Source: an uncultured Phascolarctobacterium sp. | GTDB taxonomy: Bacteria; Bacillota; Negativicutes; Acidaminococcales; Acidaminococcaceae | NCBI RefSeq assembly: GCF_934190775.1 | Contig: NZ_CAKPTG010000003.1 | Coordinates: 62,001-126,000 of the forward strand | Length of the DNA stretch: 64,000 nt | Direction of reading: 5' to 3' | Shown: positions 8,270 to 16,544 of the stretch, one piece after another | How the letters are laid out: every line of letters starts with the position of its first letter | Position numbering within the stretch: the stretch's first letter is position 1 | Position numbers and translations under genes: made by a program | The notes under the pieces: model-generated | Told to the model about the DNA's origin: nothing | What the model saw: only the letters and a program-made list of their open reading frames with translations | Database searches by the model: none

Positions 8270-8353
8270 TTATCCACAGCGTCAATATTATGATATAATG
8301 AGGGAAGCGATATGAGCTTTATGGAAGCAAAAATAGAGAAAGAAGGTCTGTAA

Positions 8354-9391
8354 ATGATGAAGGCATTGACTTATATTGAACACGGTAAGTTTGCTCTGCA
8401 GGAAAAGGCCAAGCCGCAGCTTGTTTCTGCGCGTGATGCTATTGTGCGCGTAACCTTGGGAAGCATCTGCACCAGTGATTTGCACATTAAACATGGTTCG
8501 GTACCTCGTGCTGTGCCGGGAATTACCGTGGGCCATGAAATGGTGGGGGTGGTAGAAGCGGTCGGCGCTGACGTAAAAACCGTTAAGCCCGGTAACCGCG
8601 TGACGGTAAATGTAGAAACGTTCTGCGGCGAATGCTTCTTCTGCAAGAAGGGCTTTGTCAATAATTGCACCGATCCTCATGGCGGCTGGGCGCTTGGCTG
8701 CCGCATTGACGGCGGACAGGCGGAATTTGTGCGTGTACCCTATGCCGATCAGGGCCTTAACAAAATTCCTGACAATGTCAGCGATGAGCAGGCGCTTTTT
8801 GTAGGCGATATTCTTGCTACCGGCTTTTGGGCAACACGTATTTCGGAAATCACCGAGGAGGATACCGTGCTGATTATCGGTGCCGGTCCGACTGGTATTT
8901 GCACCCTGCTGTGCGTTATGCTGAAGCAGCCGAAGCGCATTATCATCTGTGAGAAGGATGCTGACAGAGCGGAGTTTGTCAGAAAGTATTATCCCGATGT
9001 ACTGCTTTGCGAGCCTGCGGAATGCGAAGCGTTTGTCATGAAGCATTCCGACCATGGCGGTGCGGACGTTGTTTTGGAGGTTGCCGGCGGTCGCGATACC
9101 TTCCAGCTCGCGTGGAAATGTGCGTGTCCGAACGCTATTGTGACGGTTGTGGCGCTTTATGATGAAGCACAGAGCCTGCCTCTGCCCGATATGTACGGCA
9201 AGAACCTTATTTTCAAAACCGGTGGCGTGGATGGCTGTGATTGTGCGGAGATTCTGCGCCTGATTGAAGAAGGCAAAATTGATACCACGCCGCTGATTAC
9301 GCATCGCTTCAAGCTGGCGGATATCGAGGAGGCTTACCGAATTTTCGAAAACAGATTAGACGGAGTTATCAAGATAGCGATTAGCGAGTGA
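8354..9391 (+). CDS. Zinc-dependent medium-chain alcohol dehydrogenase family protein
   Basis: A 345-aa MDR enzyme. The catalytic-zinc residues are in GSICTSDLHIKHG and GHEMVG; the structural-zinc lobe has CGECFFCKKGFVNNC (Cys-rich loop, about residues 93-107); the NAD(P) Rossmann motif is VLIIGAGPTGICTL. It resembles sorbitol/threonine-type dehydrogenases; substrate unknown. Two ATGs are adjacent (8354, 8357). Followed 35 bases later by the carbonic anhydrase gene, possibly cotranscribed. Confidence 0.88.
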   Translation: MMKALTYIEHGKFALQEKAKPQLVSARDAIVRVTLGSICTSDLHIKHGSVPRAVPGITVGHEMVGVVEAVGADVKTVKPGNRVTVNVETFCGECFFCKKGFVNNCTDPHGGWALGCRIDGGQAEFVRVPYADQGLNKIPDNVSDEQALFVGDILATGFWATRISEITEEDTVLIIGAGPTGICTLLCVMLKQPKRIIICEKDADRAEFVRKYYPDVLLCEPAECEAFVMKHSDHGGADVVLEVAGGRDTFQLAWKCACPNAIVTVVALYDEAQSLPLPDMYGKNLIFKTGGVDGCDCAEILRLIEEGKIDTTPLITHRFKLADIEEAYRIFENRLDGVIKIAISE

Positions 9392-9426
9392 TTTTTTGCA
9401 AAGCATGCTATAAGAGGGGCGATTTT

Positions 9427-9999
9427 ATGATTAAGCATATAACAACAACACCAGCAAAGGCCTTAGAAAAATTAAAAGCAGGCAATGCCAGATATATTGA
9501 TGCCAAGGTCAACAATAAGGATATTTCGCAGGCCAGGAGAACGGAAACCCTGGTTAACGGGCAGAAGCCTTATGCGATTATTATTACCTGCTCTGATTCC
9601 CGCGTAATTCCGGAGAATATTTTTATGACAGGCATCGGCGAGCTGTTTGTAATCCGCATTGCCGGTAATGTGATTGATGAACATCAGCTGGGCAGTATCG
9701 AATACGCTGCCAGTCATCTGGGAGCACCACTGATTGTTGTTATGGGGCATACGCATTGCGGTGCGGTGCATGCTGCAATCAATCATGATCCGGAGGGCTA
9801 TATCAAATTTATTACGGATAAAATCAAAGCAGCGATTGGCGACGAGTGCGACCCGTATAAGGCTGCCTGCCTGAATGTCAAAAGCTGTGAAGCGGAAATC
9901 GAAGCAAGCTTAGAGATTCAAAAGGTTGAGCATCAGGAAGGCCTGCGCGTTATCGGTGCTATGTATCATCTGGAGAATGGTGTGGTAGATTTTATCTAA
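9427..9999 (+). CDS. Beta-class carbonic anhydrase
   Basis: A 190-aa protein interconverting CO2 and bicarbonate. Zinc ligands and the Asp-Arg dyad are visible: CSDSR (about residue 44), and H/C in GHTHCGAVHAA (about residue 100). The longer in-frame reading from 9388 overlaps the upstream stop; ATG 9427 is preceded by GAGGGG. In an anaerobe that decarboxylates/carboxylates C4 acids, bicarbonate supply is a plausible role, and aspartate ammonia-lyase follows. Confidence 0.92.
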   Translation: MIKHITTTPAKALEKLKAGNARYIDAKVNNKDISQARRTETLVNGQKPYAIIITCSDSRVIPENIFMTGIGELFVIRIAGNVIDEHQLGSIEYAASHLGAPLIVVMGHTHCGAVHAAINHDPEGYIKFITDKIKAAIGDECDPYKAACLNVKSCEAEIEASLEIQKVEHQEGLRVIGAMYHLENGVVDFI

Positions 10000-10012
10000 A
10001 GCAGATTATTTT

Positions 10013-10052
10013 GGACTGCCTTGAGCTTAGCGTCTTGAGGCAGTTCTTTTTT
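10013..10052 (+). terminator. Terminator after the carbonic anhydrase gene
   Basis: GGACTGCCTTGAG pairs (with wobbles) with CTTGAGGCAGTTC around a short loop, followed by a run of Ts. Confidence 0.8.
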
Positions 10053-10086
10053 GTAACTTAATTTCTCAAAATTCACAATAATACGC

Positions 10087-10115
10087 TTGACAGAACAGCA
10101 CCTTAATTGTATTAT
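10087..10115 (+). promoter_or_regulatory. aspA promoter
   Basis: TTGACA (10087-10092), 17-base spacer, TATTAT (10110-10115). The -10 lies inside a perfect palindrome (10109-10128). Confidence 0.75.
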
Positions 10116-10128
10116 GTATACATAATAC
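10109..10128. promoter_or_regulatory. 20-bp perfect palindrome over the aspA -10 (operator)
   Basis: GTATTATGTATACATAATAC reads the same on both strands; its TGTATACA core resembles operators of GntR-family repressors. Position over the -10 predicts repression. Confidence 0.65.
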
Positions 10129-10183
10129 AGATTTCGATTAAAAGCAGCTTTTACACGCTTTTGGAGAAGGAGGCAAATGTATT

Positions 10184-11617
10184 ATGCGTAAAGAACACGA
10201 CTTTTTAGGTGAATTAGAAATTCCTGATAATGCATATTATGGTGTACAGACCATGCGCGCCATGGAAAATTTCCAAATTACAGGCTATACTGCCGATCCG
10301 CTTTTTATCAAAGCCTTGGGTATGGTAAAAAAGGCTGCGGCCTTAGCCAATATGAAAATCGGTCTTTTAGATGAAAAAATCGGCAATGCTATGGTGCAGG
10401 CCTGCGATGATATCATCAGCGGCAAGCTGAACGACCAGTTCCCGACCGATCCTATTCAGGGCGGTGCAGGAACATCCTTCAATATGAATACGAACGAAGT
10501 AATCTGCAACCGTGCTTTGGAAATTCTCGGCCGTCCGCGCGGCGATTATAATTATATCAGCCCTAATAACCATGCCAATATGTCGCAGTCCACTAACGAT
10601 GTTATTCCTACATCCATCCGTGTCTGCGCTCTAATGCGTGCTGAACAGCTCATTATTGCCTTGGAAAACCTGGCAGATTCCTTCGATAAGAAGGGCGAGG
10701 AATTCAAGGATGTGCTGAAAATCGGCCGTACCCATCTGCAGGATGCTGTGCCTATTACCTTAGGCCTGGAGTTTAAAGCCTTTGCTTCCTCCATGCGCAG
10801 ACGCAGTAACTATATCCGCCGCAGTTGCGAGCTGCTGCACACCATGAACATGGGCGCAACAGCAGTCGGCACCGGCCTGAATGCCGATCCGGAATATATC
10901 AAAGAAGTTTGCGAGCAGCTTACGCTGGTTACCGGCGAGAGCTTCACTACCGCGGACAATCTTGTTGATGCTACCAGTAACACGGATATCTTCACCGATT
11001 TGTCCTCCAGCTTGAAAACATCGGCGCTTTCCTTGATTAAAATTTCCAATGACCTGCGTCTGATGGCCTCCGGTCCGAGGGCAGGCTTCTGCGAAATTAC
11101 GTTGCCGCCGCGCCAGCCCGGTTCCTCTATCATGCCTGGTAAGGTTAACCCCGTTATCCCCGAAGTAGTGGACCAGACCTGCTATCAGGTAATTGCCAAC
11201 GATTTGGCTGTGGCCTTCGGTGTAGAAAACGGCCAGTTCCAGCTTAATGTTATGGAGCCTGTGATGGCTTATAATATTTTCAATTCCTTACGTTTCCTGA
11301 CCAATGCCGTTAATACGCTGCGTACCCGCTGCGTAGACGGAATCAAGGCTAACCGCGCTCAATGTGCGGAATGGCTGGATAAGAGCGTGGGCATTGTTAC
11401 TGCGCTGCTGCCGCATATCGGTTACGAAACCTGCTCCGTTTTGGCGAAGGAGGCGCTGGCAACCAACAGAAACATTAAGGACCTGCTCATAGAACGCAAG
11501 GTGCTGAGTAAAGAGGATTTGGATGTTATCCTTGCTCCTGCGGAAATGACCAGACCGGGTATTGCCGGTAAGGAGCTTTTGAAGAAGATTCATGAGTCCA
11601 GAGAAGAACTGGTGTAA
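10184..11617 (+). CDS. aspA: Aspartate ammonia-lyase
   Basis: A 477-aa enzyme of the fumarase/aspartase superfamily that converts aspartate to fumarate and ammonia. The superfamily signature GSSIMPGKVNPVIPE (the flexible SS-loop with the catalytic serine) is at about residue 317, and GRTHLQDAVPITLG and TNDVIPTSIR are present. E..E-specific features of aspartase versus fumarase (length 477, MRKEHDFLGELEIPDNAYYG N-terminus) favour AspA. AGGAGG stands before the ATG. It is controlled by a palindrome-covered promoter and ended by a strong terminator. Confidence 0.94.
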   Translation: MRKEHDFLGELEIPDNAYYGVQTMRAMENFQITGYTADPLFIKALGMVKKAAALANMKIGLLDEKIGNAMVQACDDIISGKLNDQFPTDPIQGGAGTSFNMNTNEVICNRALEILGRPRGDYNYISPNNHANMSQSTNDVIPTSIRVCALMRAEQLIIALENLADSFDKKGEEFKDVLKIGRTHLQDAVPITLGLEFKAFASSMRRRSNYIRRSCELLHTMNMGATAVGTGLNADPEYIKEVCEQLTLVTGESFTTADNLVDATSNTDIFTDLSSSLKTSALSLIKISNDLRLMASGPRAGFCEITLPPRQPGSSIMPGKVNPVIPEVVDQTCYQVIANDLAVAFGVENGQFQLNVMEPVMAYNIFNSLRFLTNAVNTLRTRCVDGIKANRAQCAEWLDKSVGIVTALLPHIGYETCSVLAKEALATNRNIKDLLIERKVLSKEDLDVILAPAEMTRPGIAGKELLKKIHESREELV

Positions 11618-11658
11618 AGCACAAGAGAGCAGTTCTGTTATAACAGTAGAATAAAAGC

Positions 11659-11709
11659 AAAAGCTGCAGCTATGCTCCTGAGTACGGGAGCAGGCTGCAG
11701 CTTTTTTTG
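11659..11709 (+). terminator. Terminator of aspA
   Basis: AAAGCTGCAGC ... GCTGCAGCTTTTTTT long stem with an inner GCTCC/GGGAGC stem; strong T-run. Confidence 0.9.
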
Positions 11710-11755
11710 TTTGAGCTTGGGAAAGTTTGTTGCTTAGCATAAGAAAATTTCTTCT

Positions 11756-11812
11756 GTCCTACCCGAAATCATGCTTTGGGGTGGGGTGAAAAGAGCTTCT
11801 TGTTGCTATAAT
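11756..11812 (+). promoter_or_regulatory. G-rich box promoter, copy 1 (secreted protein gene)
   Basis: TCCTACCCGAAAT (from about 11758), then 7 bases, then TGGGGTGGGGTG (GGGGTGGGGTG at 11778-11788), 18 bases, then extended -10 TGCTATAAT (TATAAT 11807-11812). The same arrangement with identical spacings precedes the autotransporter (17985-18019). Confidence 0.6.
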
Positions 11813-11848
11813 TATAATGACAGAAACTAATTTAGGAGGTCGATGAAT

Positions 11849-12478
11849 ATGCGTATTCATAAGAAATTATTTTCCTGCTTATCCTTATTTTTACTTTGCC
11901 TCGTGTGCTTGCTTGCAGATGCTCCCAAGGTTCGGGCAGCAGAATTTCTGACTGCTGATAATGGAACATTTCTCTATATGAACAGCAGAGAGCTGGAAAT
12001 CAGTGATGAGGAGGAAGGAGTGCAATTCTTTCTTGCTGATGATGGCACTCTGCAGCTGATGAACAAAAATACTAAAGATGTTTATAAGACATTTGTTCCT
12101 GCGGAGCAGGGAATGGTTGGCTATAGGGTGCGGGATGTTTTTACAGCAAATCCGGAAAATATATTTTTTGAAATAAATGCTACTATTGGCGCTCATGAGC
12201 AGAACTGCGGTTATTGGCTTATCGGTAAGGAAAACGGACAATGGGTGACCTATGTAACCTTGGAAGATTTGGCTAAAAACGGTTATGCCATTGACCAATG
12301 GCGGCAAATTGTAACCAAGATTAACACGGACGGCAGCGGACGTTTTATTTTGCTTAGTCAGTATGAGTATATGCCTCCGGAAGCTACCTTCGGCATGCAG
12401 AGAAGATATTTCACGGATTTGCAGCTGGAGCTTTTGTGGGATGATGCTGCGCAAGGATTTGCTATGCGCAGATTGTAA
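11849..12478 (+). CDS. Exported protein of unknown function
   Basis: A 209-aa protein with a signal peptide (MRIHKK, hydrophobic core, cleavage near KVRAAEF at about residue 33) and a mature part of about 175 residues rich in aromatic residues and beta-type segments (LTADNGTFLYMN, GQWVTYVTLEDLAKNGY). I recognise no domain. Two ATGs (11843, 11849) are in frame; AGGAGG ends at 11839, so 11849 has the better 9-base spacing. It carries the same G-rich promoter box as the autotransporter, suggesting co-regulation with surface proteins. Confidence 0.7.
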   Translation: MRIHKKLFSCLSLFLLCLVCLLADAPKVRAAEFLTADNGTFLYMNSRELEISDEEEGVQFFLADDGTLQLMNKNTKDVYKTFVPAEQGMVGYRVRDVFTANPENIFFEINATIGAHEQNCGYWLIGKENGQWVTYVTLEDLAKNGYAIDQWRQIVTKINTDGSGRFILLSQYEYMPPEATFGMQRRYFTDLQLELLWDDAAQGFAMRRL

Positions 12479-12599
12479 TGTTCATAGGAAGATCGCGGGC
12501 ATTGGTTAAAAAAGTGCATATTACGTTAAAATAAAACAAATAACTGAAAATACAAAGTGAAAATATAGGTTGTTTATATTATAACTTTATAAAATAAAC

Positions 12600-12628
12600 T
12601 TGATAATAGTGAAGAAATGCACTATAAT
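12600..12628 (+). promoter_or_regulatory. Strong promoter without a downstream gene
   Basis: TTGATA (12600-12605), 17 bases, TATAAT (12623-12628). A terminator follows at 12711-12738 with no plausible ORF between. Confidence 0.65.
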
Positions 12629-12634
12629 GAAATT

Positions 12635-12738
12635 GTACATAGCGTGCAGTCATCCCCAATGCGCATGCCTAAATATGTATACCTTGTTCATATGCATTCT
12701 GTTCCAATTTGCCTGGATTTTTCCAGGCTGTTTTTTTT
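12635..12738 (+). ncRNA. Candidate small RNA (about 100 nt)
   Basis: The span from the predicted start (7 bases after the TATAAT at 12623) to the T-run of the terminator has no ribosome site or credible ORF; the only ORF here starts inside the promoter. A promoter and a terminator about 100 nt apart define a small transcript. Function unknown; no family recognised. Confidence 0.45.
12711..12738 (+). terminator. Terminator of the small RNA candidate
   Basis: GCCTGGA / TCCAGGC stem with a 4-base loop followed within 2 bases by eight Ts. Confidence 0.85.
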
Positions 12739-12788
12739 ATTAATGAGGCTTATAAAATTTTTATTTATTTCTTTAAATCACAAGTTTA

Positions 12789-12817
12789 TTCACAAAGTGG
12801 AATTTATATGATAGAAT
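12789..12817 (+). promoter_or_regulatory. Putative promoter for the 73-aa protein
   Basis: TTCACA (12789-12794), 17 bases, TAGAAT (12812-12817). Confidence 0.5.
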
Positions 12818-12879
12818 CATCTTAGGAGTATTTTAACTAAAGTTACTGGTTATACAGAACGTTTTAAGTAGGTGATTTT

Positions 12880-13101
12880 GTGGGAAATGGATTAGTATTT
12901 TCGTCAAAAGCTATAGTGGTAGTTTTTCTTTTGCCTGCGTTCGCCTGTGCTGTATTGGCAGATAGACAACAACAAATTATTGCTCATAAGGAGCAAAAGC
13001 AAGCTTCCAAACGCGCTGAATATGATCTGCAGCATGGCGTTAGTCAGTCTATGGCTAAAAGTGCAACAGTGAGGTCGTTAGGAGGCTTTTATTTTGCCTA
13101 A
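12880..13101 (+). CDS. Small membrane-anchored or exported protein, unknown
   Basis: A 73-aa reading frame starting GTG with AGGTGA about 6 bases upstream and a promoter at 12789. Residues 9-27 form one hydrophobic segment (KAIVVVFLLPAFACAVLA), followed by a charged helical stretch rich in Q and K (DRQQQIIAHKEQKQ). No family recognised; could be a bitopic membrane peptide or a secreted product. Confidence 0.45.
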   Translation: MGNGLVFSSKAIVVVFLLPAFACAVLADRQQQIIAHKEQKQASKRAEYDLQHGVSQSMAKSATVRSLGGFYFA

Positions 13102-13272
13102 GGAAAAATTTGGCAGGTTGTGCATTCCGCGCCAGAATATGGCTATTAATTTATTTGGATTGATGGAGTTTAATGGTATGAAAATTATTGTGCTTACCAT
13201 AAACGTATTGAAAAAATAAGCAGAGTAAAGTTATGTTGTAGATGTGCTGGTTACTATAAGAGGAGTTGTGAG

Positions 13273-13761
13273 ATGTTAGAGAAGGAAACACTTTTAAAAC
13301 TTCATTGGAGAGGGAGTGAATTCAATAACTATGTTCTGCTTATTGTTTTTGCTTTGTTCGCAATATTTTTTATAAAAAATGCAATGTTAGATGATTCTGC
13401 AGAAATTGAAAGATTAAAAAAAGAATTATATAAAATAGAGTACGTTTCAGATTTAACAGTAAAAATAGAAAAGCGAGATTTTGACGGAAGAGAATTCGTT
13501 GTTGAAAAACCTACATGGTTAACACAGACTTCTCCTGATAAATATGAATCGAATAGTAAAAGTGCAAAGCTTATACGGCACAATAAATCCACTAAGGAAA
13601 AAAAGGATATATTAGAAATCTATAATAAAAGTTTAGAAAAAAACGGCTGGCTGAAGAAAAATGATTTGCAATATGAAAAATCAAATATGATCCTTGAGTT
13701 AAGCAATTTTCATGTGAAATCAGGAACAACTGAATGGAATATCTTAATGAAAACAAAATGA
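13273..13761 (+). CDS. Membrane-anchored protein of unknown function
   Basis: A 162-aa protein with one transmembrane segment near the N-terminus (YVLLIVFALFAIFFI, residues about 20-35), a short coiled-coil-like stretch (DSAEIERLKKELYKIEYV) and a lysine-rich outer or cytoplasmic domain. GAGGAG precedes the ATG. Low GC compared with the core genes. No family recognised. It precedes an Imm26-like gene and decayed HipBA, so it sits in accessory DNA. Confidence 0.6.
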   Translation: MLEKETLLKLHWRGSEFNNYVLLIVFALFAIFFIKNAMLDDSAEIERLKKELYKIEYVSDLTVKIEKRDFDGREFVVEKPTWLTQTSPDKYESNSKSAKLIRHNKSTKEKKDILEIYNKSLEKNGWLKKNDLQYEKSNMILELSNFHVKSGTTEWNILMKTK

Positions 13762-13849
13762 AATTTATGTAATCTACTACAATGAGTTGCGCAATTGAAT
13801 TATACGTTAAATGTGTGGCTGATTTTACTATATGAGGGAGGTTAATTAA

Positions 13850-14656
13850 ATGGCCAGATTGAAACAAGGAGATGTTTTAGAGGTTGTTATAGACAAGTAT
13901 CAAAATAAGGGTTACTTAATTTACTTAGCAAAGCATATACCTATAGGATTTAAGATGTTTGGACTATATGCTGTAAAGCCAACTGTACAAGGATGTAGTA
14001 TTAAAGAAATAGAGAATGGAAAAATAATATCTACGATAATGATATTTGAAGATAAAATTTGGAGAAAAATTGGTAAACTAAACATAAAAGATTTTGTTTG
14101 GCCTGATCAGTACGAGAGAGATTTGGATGATAACAATAAATATATTATTTATCATTGGGGAGATGGTGAAGATAAAAGAATAATTAAAGCTGTAGAAAAA
14201 GAATCAGATTTAGGTTTGGCGCAGATAGGCTCTACGTTTTTCCCCGCTGGTGCGTTGAAATTCTATAGAGATAAATTAAGAGAATTAGGATTGTATAATA
14301 TACCTGAAGAAGAAAACATTGATGCTAATAATAAACAAGATGATTTTGATGGATTATATGGTGATGTATATTATAGTGCCAAAAAAACGTTAGCTAATAC
14401 AAAAATGAATATTTTAATTAACATGAAGAAAAAATATCAATCAGAATTACTCTTTCCGGATACAGCATTACAATTTTATATGGGTATGCTAAAAGCGCAA
14501 ATAGAAGCGCACTGTGTTGACAATGAGGTAGTTGAATGTTACAGACTGCTTGTAAATCAGGAAAAAGATTATCTGAAACAAGAAGAGTGGTTAAATGAAC
14601 AAGTAATGAAGATTAATAATGATCTGAAGAAACCGGATAAATCTAGGGAAAATTGA
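13850..14656 (+). CDS. Imm26-like protein (possible immunity protein)
   Basis: A 268-aa protein whose first 100 residues (ARLKQGDVLEVVIDKYQNKG, then a beta-rich stretch ending WRKIGKLNIKDFVWPDQYERD) resemble immunity protein 26-type domains, which protect against polymorphic toxins. The remaining 170 residues are helical and unrecognised. GGGAGG lies before the ATG. No matching toxin gene is adjacent. The family call is a judgement from the pattern, not a search. Confidence 0.45.
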   Translation: MARLKQGDVLEVVIDKYQNKGYLIYLAKHIPIGFKMFGLYAVKPTVQGCSIKEIENGKIISTIMIFEDKIWRKIGKLNIKDFVWPDQYERDLDDNNKYIIYHWGDGEDKRIIKAVEKESDLGLAQIGSTFFPAGALKFYRDKLRELGLYNIPEEENIDANNKQDDFDGLYGDVYYSAKKTLANTKMNILINMKKKYQSELLFPDTALQFYMGMLKAQIEAHCVDNEVVECYRLLVNQEKDYLKQEEWLNEQVMKINNDLKKPDKSREN

Positions 14657-14890
14657 CTCAGTGAGGAATTTAAAAGGAAGTTGCTTGTAGAGTGTGTAAA
14701 ATGCCACGAAAAATATATATAATTCGTGACAAACAATTTGCTATTTGCTAATATCAGGATGTTATAATGATTACTTTAATTGTTGATGGAGAAAGTTAGG
14801 ATTTTTCTAGCTTTTTAGCTATCAGTAACAATAGATAATATATTAGCTAAAACTTGCAAAAAACAACACTTTTGGGATAAAATATTAGCT

Positions 14891-15184
14891 ATGAATATGT
14901 TTGACTTTTTGGAAGCTACCCCGGATGAGATTAATAAAGGAATTGCAGCTCGCGTTCGTACTGTACGCAAACGACGCAAAATTTCGCAGGTTAAATTAAG
15001 TGAGAAATCAGGAGTAAGCTTAGGATCTGTGAAGCGCTTTGAGAGTACAGGTGAAATTTCCTTATTATCTCTGACTAAAATTGCTATCGCATTGAATGTT
15101 GAACAAGAGCTGAAGCAGCTTTTCAGCAACGTGCCTTATATGTCACTTGAGGAGATAGAAAATGAAAGAAATCAACAAGATTAA
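14891..15184 (+). CDS. HipB-like HTH regulator, orphan copy
   Basis: A 97-aa Cro/CI-type HTH protein (ISQVKLSEKSGVSLGSVKRF, residues about 35-54). It is nearly identical to the HipB-like protein at 43864 (differences at residues 2, 92 and the last residue). In HipBA pairs this protein represses the operon and neutralises the HipA kinase; here HipA is reduced to fragments (15162-15335), so the copy is an orphan antitoxin that might cross-neutralise or cross-regulate the intact pair. Confidence 0.8.
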   Translation: MNMFDFLEATPDEINKGIAARVRTVRKRRKISQVKLSEKSGVSLGSVKRFESTGEISLLSLTKIAIALNVEQELKQLFSNVPYMSLEEIENERNQQD

Positions 15185-15335
15185 GGTATTTTATAATGAT
15201 AAGATTCATGTATGAAGGGATATCTTGGATGTTGCGAAGAAGCTGGGTATGAATCTTAAGCTGGCTGAAGATATAGCGCAATAGGTTCAGGTTTGTGTCG
15301 AAGATGATTTAGGAGAATTTATTTTAAAAAGATAA
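15162..15335 (+). pseudogene. HipA-like kinase remnant (internal deletion)
   Basis: Begins like the intact gene at 44135 (MKEINKIKV) but stops after 17 codons (TGA 15213), then jumps to sequence matching the last 40 codons of the intact HipA (VAKKLGMNLKLAEDIAQ) with an in-frame TAG and a frame change. About 970 bases of the kinase, including all catalytic motifs, are missing. Confidence 0.85.
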
Positions 15336-15350
15336 AATATCATGAAAGTA

Positions 15351-15401
15351 AAAGCCTAATGAGTTACGCAAATAATGTGAACTCATTAGGCTTTATTTTT
15401 T
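15351..15401 (+). terminator. Terminator hairpin, copy 1 (left of AbiE cassette)
   Basis: Perfect 15-bp stem AAAGCCTAATGAGTT / AACTCATTAGGCTTT with loop ACGCAAATAATGTG and a T-run. Loop and stem recur at 17806. Confidence 0.85.
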
Positions 15402-15427
15402 CTGAATTTACACAAGTTAATCTCGTT

Positions 15428-15442
15428 GGTAGCGCTAAAGGT
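15428..15442. other. Short duplicate of the tRNA-Glu 3' end (possible att remnant)
   Basis: TGGTAGCGCTAAAGG is identical to the complement of the 3' end of the minus-strand tRNA-Glu at 21719-21733. Orientation is right for an element inserted at the tRNA 3' side, but 15 bp is short and no integrase is present. Confidence 0.3.
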
Positions 15443-15752
15443 CTACCTTTCAGTAGCAAAACTTCGTGAACGGGAATTTTTAGGATTTAAACGTCCAAAA
15501 TCGCTTGTTGGCGGTCTGAATTTGTCTTAAATTTGGTGTTTTAGTATCATCAGTTTATTTTTCACAAAAAATTTAAGTAGTTTACTCTCATACTGGTATT
15601 AAATTAGTAAAAATCTGTTATACCATACCAGAAAGCAGAGAAAAAACAATTAATTCTTCTTGCTTTTCCTAAATTGCCAAACGGAGCAAGCACTGTAATA
15701 ATCAAAATGAAATATTGGTGAGTGACTAAATCTGATTATTGATTGCACAAAA

Positions 15753-15782
15753 TGTCCCGAATAATATACAATAAACGGGACA
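15753..15782. promoter_or_regulatory. AbiE operator 1 with embedded promoter
   Basis: 30-bp inverted repeat with arms TGTCCCG / CGGGACA. A TTGCAC (15743-15748)/TACAAT (15767-15772, 18-base spacer) promoter overlaps it. Same arms as operator 2. Confidence 0.6.
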
Positions 15783-15875
15783 AAGTGTTTGATGCTTTTG
15801 AATATACTCAGGTTGTAAGAAGGTGATTGAAACTCCGTTAATAGGTAATGCTATTGGCAAGATCAAGAAATTCTG

Positions 15876-15914
15876 TTGAAAAAATGTCCCGAATAATATA
15901 TAATATTCGGGACA
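15876..15914 (+). promoter_or_regulatory. abiE promoter and operator 2
   Basis: TTGAAA (15876-15881), 17 bases, TATAAT (15899-15904). The -10 lies in the centre of an inverted repeat at 15885-15914 with 10-bp arms (TGTCCCGAAT / ATTCGGGACA). AbiEi-type antitoxins autorepress by binding inverted repeats in their promoter. Confidence 0.75.
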
Positions 15915-15929
15915 AAGGAGGCGAGCATA

Positions 15930-16544
15930 ATGGCAAAAGGATTCTCGAAACAGATTCAAGATAGAATTAGCAATGCAAACTATGGTGCAGTTTTTGTGAA
16001 TTCTGATTTTGCTGATATTGCTGAGCCAGAAACGATTAGACGAAATCTGAATAGATTAACACAGGCTGGGATATTACGTAGAATACTAAAAGGTGTATAT
16101 GAAAAACCAAAGTACAGCAAGCTACTTGATGAATATGTAGCTGTTTCTCCGGACGCTGTAGCAAAAGCATTGGCACGAAGTTATCATTGGACTATTGCGC
16201 CATGTGGAAATACAGCTCTTAATTTGTTGGGAATTTCGACACAGGTAACAGCAGTTTGGTCATACATCAGCGATGGACCTTATAAGACATATGAATGGAA
16301 CTCTACAAAATTGGAGTTTAAGCATAGAACTAACAAGGAGATTACAGGCCTATCCTATATGACGAGCTTGGTGATTCAAGCACTAAAAACTTTGGGTAAA
16401 TCAAATGTAACGCCGGATATCATACAGACACTTTCTGAAAAGCTATCTGATGACGAAAAACAAGCCTGCCTGAAAGAGGCAACAGAAGCTACGGATTGGG
16501 TTTATGATACGATACGTAAAATGTGTGGAGGTGGCACTCAATGA
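15930..16544 (+). CDS. AbiEi-family antitoxin (type IV toxin-antitoxin, N-terminal winged helix)
   Basis: A 204-aa protein with a winged-helix N-terminus (GAVFVNSDFADIAEPETIRR, LTQAGILRRILKGVYEKPK) and a C-terminal AbiEi-like domain (FKHRTNKEITGLSYMTSLVIQ). AbiEi antitoxins repress their own promoter and counteract the AbiEii nucleotidyltransferase without direct binding. AAAGGAGG stands before the ATG. The stop overlaps the toxin start. Low GC and flanking duplicated terminators suggest a transferred cassette. Confidence 0.85.
   Translation: MAKGFSKQIQDRISNANYGAVFVNSDFADIAEPETIRRNLNRLTQAGILRRILKGVYEKPKYSKLLDEYVAVSPDAVAKALARSYHWTIAPCGNTALNLLGISTQVTAVWSYISDGPYKTYEWNSTKLEFKHRTNKEITGLSYMTSLVIQALKTLGKSNVTPDIIQTLSEKLSDDEKQACLKEATEATDWVYDTIRKMCGGGTQ

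Noticed and set aside
8288..9304. 338-codon minus-strand frame antisense to the alcohol dehydrogenase
   Set aside because: The plus-strand frame has all MDR motifs; the antisense product has no recognisable domain or ribosome site.
12617..12811. 64-codon reading frame
   Set aside because: It starts inside a strong promoter and reads through an intrinsic terminator; better explained as a small RNA unit.
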